Assembly: GCF_001577835.2 (NCBI RefSeq)
Contig: NC_029526.1
Location: 1,581,510-1,645,509 of the forward strand
Direction: 5' to 3'
Origin: Coturnix japonica
Lineage: Eukaryota; Chordata; Aves; Galliformes; Phasianidae
Length of the DNA stretch: 64,000 nt
In this document: positions 26,101 to 38,100 of the stretch, one piece after another
How positions within the stretch are numbered: the first letter of the stretch is position 1
How the letters are laid out: each line of letters opens with the position of its first letter
Notes under the pieces: generated by a model
What the model was told of the DNA's origin: nothing
Database searches by the model: none
Seen by the model: only the letters and a program-made list of their open reading frames with translations
Made by a program: the position numbers and the translations under genes

Positions 26101-29100
26101 TTCAGAATTAGATTCATTCTGTTAAGGGAAAATGTAGCTTACATCTCTTTTACTTTCCTTCCTTTTACTTTCTAAAGTGAGAACAATCAAACTTGCTCTG
26201 ATGACGTCAAATAAGCCTCAGGAAAGTAAGAAGCAGAGGTAGAGAAGGGGAAGATGAGGTCTGGAGCTACCAAGAATTTGCTCTGGCTGTTGACATGGCT
26301 GCTTGGATGTATTTTAAGAGAGGCATGCTATCCCACAGAAGTTCAGACTAGGTCATGACCCATCCTTCTGGCTTTGAGTAACTGCAGCTATAAGAAGCTC
26401 TGCACAAACCTCCCACAGCAAGTACCAACAATAATCAGGCAGGACGTGAATCATTCTCCCTGCTAAGAATGAACGTTGAGTAGAAGGGATAACTCCCCAT
26501 AATAAAAGCTAAATTAGGCATTCCTATGCAGTGCACCCTAATTATCTAAGCACTAATAAGGGACCTGAAGCTTCACCCCTTCTACTCCTCACTTGCTAAA
26601 CGTATCAATCATCTTTTCTCCTGTATTTTAGAGTAACGTGCTGCTAATACTGACAACATTAATCAACTGAAATTACATAAAATAGGCATAGGGAAGCACA
26701 TTGTACTGATAGCTCAAAAATCCCTCTAATATGAAATATGATGATGTCATTCAAAGCATCTTTTCAGGTTTTACTGATGCAGAAGAATCTCACCTTCAAC
26801 TCAAAGTGCACATTATCTTCATATCCCAGCACAGCTCAAGCAGTACAATTCAGACCAAGCAACTGGTTCTCAGACCACGTGTTCACACCTCTGATGTTTA
26901 GTTACACAGAGTTTACCAAGACAGACAGTCACAGAAATACATTCTGCTGGTTCTTTCAGGAATTCTTTTGCTGCTGTGAGCCTGTATGGAATTGTGCTGG
27001 AGAGACTCACAGCCCTACAATGACAGAGGAGGTTTCCCTCTTTTCTGCTGGGGACAAGGAAACCATATGACTGCAAAAGCAACACTGTCCTGATACTGAG
27101 CAGCTCACCTGTATCTTAATGAAAGCATCACTTGCACTCAAGCCTGCACAGCCCTGTAATGATTTTTTAGAACAGAAACATCTCTAGTGGCATTGTTGTG
27201 CAATAAGAGGCAATGGCTACGATCTGCAGGTTAGGTTTCCCAGGTTGAGTTTCTTTTGAAGAGGTGCAGCCCTAGGACAGGGCACCAGGGCACAGACAGA
27301 CATGTCATGTTTCAAGGCCTTCCACAAAGAACTGGGTAAAGCCAGAGCTGACTCAGCCTTAAGCAGTAGGTTGGAACACAGACCTCTAGGTCTATTGCAA
27401 CCATCTGTATGGTGCTTCTCAGAAGTACTCCAGCTGCACAACATGCCTTTCATAGAGAGTAAAAGAAGAGAGCAAGCTTTTCAAAAGAAAGCCAGAATCA
27501 GCCAGAACAGACAACCTGATCTCACAGCAGCCAAACTCTCTTTGTCACCTACCTATACTCAAGTTGTCATTCTCCTCTTCTGCTGGAAGCACTTCAGTGT
27601 GCCTTAAACGGCAGCGGCTCACTGCCTGGATGCCAAAACTTAGGACTGGATGGGTTAGGAGAAACTCTGAGATGGAACTGAAGTAAGCTTTGCCCTCTTC
27701 TTGGTTCTGCATCAGCTCCATCACATACAAGACCTAGTAAAAGCAAAAACAGTATGTCACAGGGCTTTCAGAGCACAGAGTGTGTATGCTTACGTGGACA
27801 TAAAGCCTAGCATCTACATTTGGAAGCATGGGAGTAACACAAGGAATAAGGCCTGGGATGTCTAAATCTTTAAGAGTACACCCACGCCATCAACCACAAT
27901 AAGCACATTCTTATCTGAGTTAGAGTTGATCAGGAACTCAACCCTGATGTGCCAGAAAAGTTCCTCCAAATAAGAACTTTGGAGTAAAAAATAATCTTTA
28001 AGGCTCCTCTGGATTAATCAGCTGAATTGTCACCATCTGTTATCTTATACTGAAACAGCTGAGGCCAACCTCTGTGCACTTTCAGTTATTAACGTGCAAA
28101 GTCTTGGCCCAGGCAGCAGAAACAGTCACACAGAACATTTCTACTTTCACCATTACTCACACAGCCAGCAATAAAATGAAATACCTACTTTTCTCTGCAC
28201 GTCACTCAGTATCAGATATTCAGCAGAGAGGTCCAGGCAGACTTTCAGGCTGGGAAGAATACTCATGGAGCTGAAGATGTCAGGAGAAAATCTAGATCCA
28301 CAAAGAAGACAGGAGGAGGCACAGAAAACAAGGTGTATTAATACAACCACAACTACTATGCATTAGTTAAAACGAATCTTAAGAAGTTTACAGTCACGTA
28401 GTGCAACTCTCCCCTAAAACAAAAGCATCACAGCTAAAAGTCAGCGCTGACATCAACTGAGAGGACAGCAAGAAGACCATAGAACAGAATCAAGTTATAA
28501 ATTCCAAACATTTAAATGGAAAATGACACTACATCCTCAGGTAACTTATGCAACATTCATAGGAGGACAAGAGATACAGCTTCAAGAACATCCACAAATC
28601 TACAGGCATTGGATCTCCTGCAATATGAGATGGTAAAAAGTAGCACTCAGCTGTATATCACAATCTCCTCATTCTAAGAGAATTCAGAAGTGGCCTCACA
28701 TGTGCATGCAAAAAAAGTCGCATCAAGGAACAGCACAAGCTGAGCAAAGGGAAGGCCTGTATCAGCACTTGAACTTCTGGACCTATATGGCTCAGCAAAT
28801 CAAATCAAACCCACACTTTACAGACCAAAGCAAGAATAACAGATCTCAGTAATATAAATGCCTGTAAAAGGATTGACCTCCTCTGCTGCCGTACCAAAGC
28901 CTGACAGTCTACCACAGCCCTGATGGCTTTCAACAGATATGTCAAGAAAAAGGTTCTAACTGAGGCTGGAGTAGACTCCACAAAAATTAAAGATCATCTC
29001 TGCAAAGTAAGGATAGCTGGAAGTTGAGAGCTCTGTTAGGACGTAAAGCCAACCCTTTGGGGGAGTCAGCATGTGAACGCCTACCGGACAGTCTGCAGGC

Positions 29101-32100
29101 AGGTCCAAAACACAGTGCACCACATCTTCAGTTCTCTGTTCTGATCTGCTCCTGTGATGAGAAACCTCCAGAAGGGAACCCTGCAGGCATAACACAGCCA
29201 AGTTCTCTTAAAGAAGGCCTGGTCCCTTGCAGCAGGATATTTCACTGAAATATTCTTGCAAGCAGCACATAAGTGGTTTTGCCCAACAGCAAAGTTCCCA
29301 GAAAATCTCAGTTGCTAATCTACCTTGGAAACCAGTATAGCTCTTGTAGCTCAAGAACTGCGTATCTGTAAGTGACTGAAGAAAGATGAAATATAGCTAT
29401 TTCTTTTATTCAACTGCAATAGAAATTTGAAAGACAACAAGGCAGGCAAAACTGGCCATACCACAAACCTGAAAGGACTCATTGATTTAGATCTGTCTTT
29501 GCTTTCATGGAAGACATTAGAATTAAGGTAACTTTAGACTGTCCCTGTCCACTCTCTGTTTCTCCATCACTAGAAGACATGGTATGAAGAGGAGAGGACT
29601 TGTTCCAGTCACAAAGCTAATGTCCCATATGTAAATCACAACTACAAGGAATGCCCCAACATCAGCATTAGAAGATGTTACTGAGTGTTGATACGCAAAG
29701 TAAAGGACTGGGGCCTTACTCTGGGTCCTGCTTTTTGTGGTTGTCACAGAAGAGCAGGCAGGAAAGAGGCCTCCCATCATGTGGTTTCCACTCATGAAGA
29801 CATCTAGGAAAGAATCAGAGAAAACACCAAGTGAGCGTGGAAAGTTAAATGATAAAATGTAGGCCCTGAACATTCTAACCCCTGCCAAAGGGAGCATCTA
29901 GTCAGCAGGCACCAAGTGTTACCAACTTGTAGCTGTCTAGATGCTTGTATAAAATAAGAGACTACAGTCATTGCTAGTGACCAAACTGATATGTGTATTG
30001 CCATTTGGTTTATCTTTACAAGGACACAATATATAAAAGAAGCCAACACTGAGATGAATAGCCCAGAGCAGCTTTTTGCATTGCAAAAAAGAGAGTAACA
30101 GGTTGACTATGAGCACAGCCCACGCAAAGCACAGAACTCAGGATTTAACATACAGCTTTTTTTACTTTTTCCTAAGGTCACCAAACCATGAGGGGATGCG
30201 ATACTCAGTGACACAACATCACTATTCCCTAACATATCACTTTGCAAACATTCCCCCTGTATTTTACTGTGTCCTGAGAATGATCATCCCATAACAAGAA
30301 AATTCTCAGAGAAAAAGCAGCTGTGCTCCAAGCTCCTTCATTTTCTAGTTCTCCAGTTACCTTGGCTCATCTTGCCCTTCAATATAGATCTGCCAGAATT
30401 TGACAAAACCATCGTGACTTGCTGTGGCCAATACAGTTCCATCCGGAGAAAGTGCTCCCTCACTCAGGTACTAAACCAAAAAGAGGGGGGAAAAAAAGGA
30501 TAAAGAAAATTAATTTGATATCTCTTTGGGGAGAAGGAATACACTCTTCAAACAGGAATTTGATTAACGTGCTGACAGGACTGGAAATCAGAGTGATTTC
30601 TGACACATACCTCACTACAACACTTCACTTTTTTTTAGTAATAATAATTAATAATCTACTTTTCCAAACAGCGAGTTAAGTACCGTGGATTATATGGATT
30701 ATTCTGCTGCTGTTTCTACCATTACTCGTATTATGAACAGAGCTCATTTTGTTTTGGGATTTTCTGGCTTTTCACAAGCATGAATTACTTTGTTTTATCT
30801 GGGCAATAGAATTAATTTGCCATTTTCCCTTTCAGGAAGTGAAATGGGATTCTTTCCAGTTGTATCTTTCATATTCATAATATCACCTCCCGGATGCTCG
30901 GCCGTAGCCCTGGTCCACTTTCCTAACAGATAACAGCTATAGTCACTGGGGGGATCGTAAATGAATAAAGAAGACATTGGACATAGTTTTCCCTTTCTCA
31001 CCCAGCAACAAACAGCACTATTAGATTTTCCATTTACTGTCACATACAAGAAAATAGTGGAAATGTAGCCCAAGATGTCAAACAGGACCTTGGAAATACA
31101 GGTGAGTTTTTCAAGAGCCTTATTCAAAGCAAATGACCATAAATGCACCTCGGATCATGAAACAAAGATCACCTAACAATGACTGGTGCCCTTAATCACA
31201 TAACCAGAAGGCTGTGGGTGATTGTGTGGATGGACATGGAACTTTCCTACAGCAAACTGCCTTAAGGACTCCAGTTCCAGACACAGCAAAACCCAAAGAA
31301 GGCCTAAATGAGCTGCAGCAATCACCTACGTGATGGTAGTAAAGAAAACAAAGCAGAGTCATACCGTGCTGTGGCCTTTGACTACAATGAAGCCCTCTTT
31401 GATGTTAGGCACTTCCACTGGCCAGGATCTGTTGTTTGAGCGGATTATGTCCAAATCCCATACCTCTGCCTGGAAGATAAATGTGTATACATGCAGGTTT
31501 ACTTCTACAAGCATTGGTCTCATACAGTCGAGAATTTCTTCCGTATTTACCCAACATATCAACACCATGAAACTACGTGACACAACCCTTCCCCTCTCCA
31601 CCTCGGCCATTAGATGCTTTCCTGGCATTGCTCATGGCAGTTAGAGTTGCTGTTCATCAAACCCCTCCCCTGCCTACTGGCCAAGCCTGAACAAGGGAAC
31701 GATGCCCCTGACCATCCACATTGTCACCATTTGATGCTGAGCCAGACTTGCACTCTCCTTCCTTCTGAGCCCCTCAAAAAGATCAGCACAACCTCTCCTC
31801 AGAAGAGAAGAATCGTCATTATGGGGAGATCCCCAGCAGAGATGACAAGAGAAGCCTTGACATTTCTAACCACTTATATAGGCTCTTTCCCCTCATTAGA
31901 TTCTTTCCCTCTCATAACAACATGAGATAATCTTCAAAAGCAACATTTCCTTACCCTGTCTTCGTGCAGCAATGCCAACGTTTGACTTCCCTCTTCACTA
32001 TTCTCTTCACTATCATCTGGGATGAAAGGACACCAGATGATTCTTCGAGAGGTGTTCAGAGGGGTACCATCGGGTCGTTTGATGTTCACCAAGATCTCCT

Positions 32101-35100
32101 CTCTGATCACCACAGTTAAGAAACATAGCTTTCTGGCTTTACAGGTTTGGCCCTCTGGTAAATACTACTAAACCTCACATTTTTTTGAATCATTGCTATT
32201 CAAATAAATCAATTAAAATTAGCAGGCAAGCTAGCTTTTCTTCACTGCAGAGTTAAGCTCACAAAAGCTAATAGATTCTGTTAATTTTCTCTTGCAGGCT
32301 GCAGACAGGGGCAGGATAAGCACAAGAGCACATACTCCCATCTGAATGTGTTATCCATGCAACTGCTCATGGACAGATTAAGATACTTCAGCTAGCACTG
32401 CAGCAACAACTGGATACTGCAACAGGTTGCCCAGAGAAGTGATGGATGCCCCATCCCTGGAGGCTTTCAAGGTCAGGCTGGACCTGGCTCTGGGCAACAT
32501 GATCGAGCTGTGGTGTCCCTGTTCATTGCAAGGGAGTTGGACTAGAAGGCCGCAATAGATATTGGAATTCTGAGCTTGCATTCACATCTAACCGTTACCC
32601 TACCACCAAGATGAAGCTTGTTTTGACAGGATACTGTATTTTGTCTTTCTCCATGGACAGGCGCCAGACAAAGAGGTTGCCAGCCTCATCCAGGCACGCC
32701 AACTGGTTGGAGTTGAGATGAGCAAAAGCCAGGTCTGCCACACCGCCTGTGAATCCCTTCAGCAAGGTCCGCTCCGCAGTGCTGACACTCAACACTCGCA
32801 CCATAGCGGAGCCATTGCTGGCAGCTGAGGAAAAGACAGAAGGGAGAAGTCACTATGTATCCGTGCAGCTTCCCCTGCCTTGCAAGGGGCAGCTTAATTT
32901 CCCATATCTTCTGTAGTGTTTCCTTGAGCAGAAGCCCTAAGTTGCTCTACCTAAGAGATAATCACCAGAAGTTGATTGCTCACAATTCTCAGCACGTTTT
33001 TCTCTAGAAAGATGTTTTCACTTAATGCGATGCCTGAATTTTTAATCCCAAGGTGATTACAAAGCCACCAAAACTTCAAGATTGACCCCCAGTGACATCT
33101 AATTACCTCTAAATGCAACTTCATTTTTAGTAACTGAACAAAAGGGGCCACTGAGAGGCAGGCAGCTCAAATGCATCTTCCATTAGGAGAATGCAAAAAG
33201 CATAACCATTCACGTGGAAAGAGCACACCTGAATGCATGTATTTTCTAGCCAAAGTTTTCAGCTTCCCCATTTCAGCTAAACACTGTTATAACACAGGCA
33301 GTCTTGTGGATTCCATATTGTTTCCCATTCCACCTGCCTGCCCAGAACAGCCCTCACAGATCATTCAGCTTTTCTATTGCACACAAGTTTTAATACTTCA
33401 AAAAAGGGGTAAGGCATCCTAAAAACAGCTGCTGCAGGATAACCTCAGCTGGGAAAAAACACAGCTGGTTTTTGTGAAAGGCCAGACAAATGGATGGGAG
33501 CTACAACTAAGAAGAGACCAAAGAGCCCCAAACACCATGTGGTTACATTGAAAGCAAATGGACACTGTAGATGTAAGTGCTCATTTGTTCTAGAAAGACT
33601 ATTTCACAAACTGTATCTGCATTGTTCTGTTTTTCTCTCCTACAAAACATGCTGCCTTTGCATTGCTCTTTGCCTCCTCTAAATTTAGCCTTAAGCTCAA
33701 CTCTAAATTTATGCAAGCAAATCCATCACAAACATCTACTCAAATTACTATTGGGCTGCTCCTGTGCAGAGAAGCTTGTTTGCTACAAAAACAGTTCATT
33801 AGATGAATGTTGTGAACATCTACACGCTGCCCAGTGAAACCTATTTCTACCCTCAGAAAACCTTTCCTTCTCAGTGCAAACTCTCCCACAGCACCATCTC
33901 TTTCCTCCCCTGTACCTCCAAGTTTTACTCTTACTCCTGTTACGCCACCACGCTGGTCAGGCTTTGAAAAAGCATTTCTCTTATTGTTACTTTCTTGTGA
34001 TGCAAACTTTGCCAGTCGTAAAAATACACAGAGCAAAACAGCAACAACGAGAAGGTACCTCACCTCTAATGGCATAAGCCAGGTAAGAGTTTGAAACAGC
34101 TATCAGATTGCCATAATAATACTTCTGCTCCCAGTCATATCTAGCAACAGGCTGTATTTTCACCTGCTCAAGAGAAAGACAAAAAAAATTATGAGAAAAG
34201 CCTAGAATAAATTTTTCCTGGAACAAACTTGCCAAATCCAATTTCCTCCTGGAAAGACCTCTAATGTTTAATAGGAAAGTTTGAAGCAGCAGCTGCTAAG
34301 AAAAACTGCATATTGAATGCCAAATATTAGAGCCCCGAACATTCAAAGTTATGAAGGCTAATGAACATTTGCTTCCATTGCAAGAAGGAATGCAACTCAC
34401 CAAATTTATGACACTGCAGAACAAGTGCATACCCTTCAACTACAGCCAAAAGGCCTTTATGTCCCTGCTGGCACTGCATCTGGCTCCCCAGTTCTTGGAG
34501 ACACTTGTGAAATACAAAAACTATTTGCTGCACTGGCACTTGCTCTTTCCAAGAAAAAGAATTCTGGTTTTATTTAAGCAATATCTTAGTGTAGTGGTTC
34601 TTCTGCAGCCCTGACCTGCTGGCTGGAGTCCTCTGCGAGACTGGAGCTGCCAAGAGCAACCCTCCCTCTATAGAAAAGAACTTCCAGCACAGAAACAATC
34701 ATCATAATAAATTTGTTCAGGGAAGAAGGGCACTTTCCCAGAAAAGCCCAGCTTAGATCATGGAATCCCTCCTGAGAATGAGAAGGCAACTTGGCCAGAC
34801 TCTAGACTAACAGTAGCAATCAATCACAATATACTGCTCTATTTCTCCCCTTGCAAAGCTCCCTGACAAACTCCTACAACACAGGAAAGAAGACAGGCAT
34901 TCTGCTTAAAATATCAAAGCACTGAGCTGATGTGACTAAAAAGAATAGACAGAACCATGCTCCTTACCTTGTTGCTCCCTCTGGCCTTACTGGTGATGCT
35001 GGAATCACTGCTGGCCACTATTTCCACATCCTTTGCTGATATAACGATGCAAGTGGAGCTGTCATCACCAGAAAGGCAGCTTTTGAGAAAAGCAAAGGGC

Positions 35101-38100
35101 AAAACAATCAGACTGGACTCCACAGGAAGAGCAAAGAGGTCACATGTTTGTTGTTCACAATGTTAACAGCAACACAGGAGTATCTATTCATCTAAGGGGT
35201 TTGACCTGGACATCTGAAAGGAAAAACTGCTTTCATTTAAGTATCCCTTCCCTGTATGTCAGAGTTTGAGAAGAGCCAAACAGCTGGTTCATTCAGCTTC
35301 TTGCAGACCATTAGCCTATTTGACTTGAGCACAGACCTATATTTGGTTAGAGCAGCCTTGACTACTGTCCAACATGAGTTGCAAACAGAGCAAAGCCAAT
35401 CAGCTGAACTGCATCAGCACAGCACGCTGCTCATGGTCCTCACAAAACCTTCTCTCTAAACTACAAAGAGAAAATCCAAACAAAATATATTTACATTTGC
35501 ATTTATTCCCATGAGAAAGTGCAAATCTGCACTGCTCTGCACACATTTGTTTGTATGTAAGCAGTAAAAGCACATATGCTGTATGATATACACCAATGCA
35601 TACACAGAGCTCAGCAGACATCTAGCTCAAGGAAGAGCTTTTCTATTTCAAATAATGGGGAGAGAAACACTTTGACAAGTGCAGAGTCTTTACTGCAAAC
35701 TGGCTTAAGTTACCTCTCAGGTAACACAGGTCTCTGCAGGAGTCCAGCTGGAGTTCTACATGCAAATATAGATGCTAGCTTTCTCTGCAGCCTTGCTAAT
35801 ATACCACCATCCTGACTCAAGTATCGGTCATACGACCAGTTTTGCTCTCCTCTCTAAACAGCCCTGCTGATGTTCTTCAGTTCCTGTGCAGCACAGCAGT
35901 TGGGCTCAGTGCATCAGCACCCCAGAGGTCTGACAAGCAGCACTGAACCACAGCTGTCAGCGCAGCTCAATGTAAAACTTGCTCGGATTCCCAGCACTCT
36001 CACCCAGTCCCACCACCAGTAATTTTTAGCTGCTTCTTATCCACTCTCAGCCTTTCTTCAACACTTACATGACCTGCTTCTCCTGCACAGCTCCCAAAGA
36101 AATGCTGCGGTGCACCGGCTTCGTCAGCGTAGGTCCATCTCCAGCCACGAGGGGATCAGGAACCAGCAGCCCATTCAGGTCTCCATTATAGGAACTAGAT
36201 GGTCTCTGGCTCTCATTCACCGAACCTAGGAAAAAGAACAACCAACCATGCACAAAATCCATTAAAAGAAATAGTGCTGCATGAAATACACTTCTTTCGG
36301 TCAGATTCTGATGATCTGTCAGGTAGAAAGCACTGAGTTGGCTCAGAAAAGGAAGACCTCCAATCAAAGGAACTTACCTAAAAGGCTGAAATCATAGTGC
36401 TTGTCTTACATGCGGAATCCCAGCTGACCAGAGAGACCAATGAATGGGAATGAGGAGTTTACAAGGTTCAAGGAGGTAACATTCTTGGATCAGAAAGGCT
36501 ATGACAAAAATTCAGATTTACTGAATCTAATATTTACATTCCAGGCCAAAGGGTTCTTGATAAGTTATTTCTAACTCCAGTGCATTCTCTCTCTTCAGAG
36601 AGATCTCTGCAATCCAGCAGCGCATACAGCAGCACATACAGCACCTGGGGTCAGCTGGAAATAACGCTTTCCAAAACCATTCTCTAAGATGTGACCTTAA
36701 AGGCCAGAGGTGTTCAAGCAACTGAGCCACAAAACCATGCAGCTGTGCCTACAGGATTCCCTCAGCTGTCCCTTAGTTTACTCAGCACATGGAAGTTCAC
36801 AGCACTCAAGTTTAGGACAAAGCAACCACTTACTCATCTCTGCTTTGAGGGGTGTACGTGCCCTGCCTTCACACCCTTGGCCAAGGGCAAGATGCCTGGT
36901 GGCCTCCATGTCCCCTGAATAGCTGATCATCCCCACTGGAGAGCAAGCTCACTCCACCAGTGCCTGCAGTGTGATTGCACAGAAGTCAAAGCCACCTGTC
37001 TTGGAAACATTCGCACTGTAAGACTGAAATCCCACGTCCTGTTGCCAGGTAACAAGTGCTGCAAAGCTCCTGTGAGACAGCAGCTCGCAGGACTGTGAGC
37101 CCCACTGCTGCTGCCACACATAACACACCTAAACCAGGGGCAGGAGGTGGCTCCCTAGAAAGCAAGGCAATCTTCCTATTACCAAAAAGCCTTAATGGCA
37201 TTAATGCATCAGCACGAGCAATGCTGCCTACAGCCATAACTGCAACTATTACTCGCTTGCCAGAAGAATATTTAAAACTTGCCTGCTGGTGAAGAACAAG
37301 GTCAATAAATCAACAACCACACTACGGATACAGCAAGACTGTGTAGCTCCAGGGCATCCCAGCACAGAGAGGCCTGGGCACAACACTTCAGTTTACCCAC
37401 CCTGCATGGATAAGACAGCATGAGGTCACAGAATGCAGCCCTGTAACCAGTCAGCACACCCATGCTGCGCTTGCTGCTGCAGATGAGGACTGTTATAGTA
37501 CATTGGTAGGTGCAATAAACTTCCATCAGCTGCAATTTATCCATTGCAGCCAAAAGCAAGAAAGTATTCACTATGGAAAAGCACCCAGGCCAACAGAGAA
37601 AGATGATACACGCTTTGCTCTATTTGCAGCAACAGGAATAGCTCACATCAGTGTTTATGGACAGCAGGGGAGTGACATCAGCTCCAAGGCAAGGGAAGAA
37701 AGAAATGCTCTCCATAGGCCAATGAGCACCACAGTGGGACTGAAGCTGGGGAATGTGCTCAGCCCTTTGCCCTGCTCTAGTGGGAGCCAAGCCAGCATAA
37801 CCCTGAAGGCACAAGAAAAGGGACTCGGCATTCAGGAGGTACATGAACAAAAACAAATGTTAACACTGGGAAAAACCCGTGTTGGGAAAGAATGCTCAGA
37901 ACTGCCTGCAGCTAACATGGCAAAACTTCACTGTGGTAATAGCCTTGGAAAGCAGCTACACCCCACATGACATCAAAATGTGTAAGTGAAACTTAAAGAG
38001 AACCAGAAAGTGGAAGTAGAGAGAATTTCAGCAGCTTCACGTCAGATAACACTAGCCCTGCACATGCAGCTCACAGGACTGTTTCTGTTCTCTGTCGAGG

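Noticed and set aside
26202-26209. Isolated TGACGTCA in EDC4 intron 12
   Set aside because: A single 8-base match in a 64 kb window is expected by chance and it has no supporting sites around it.
30795-31148. 117-codon minus-strand frame in EDC4 intron 7
   Set aside because: No similarity to any family I know, no splice sites that fit EDC4 phases, and the known exons 7 and 8 join cleanly without it.
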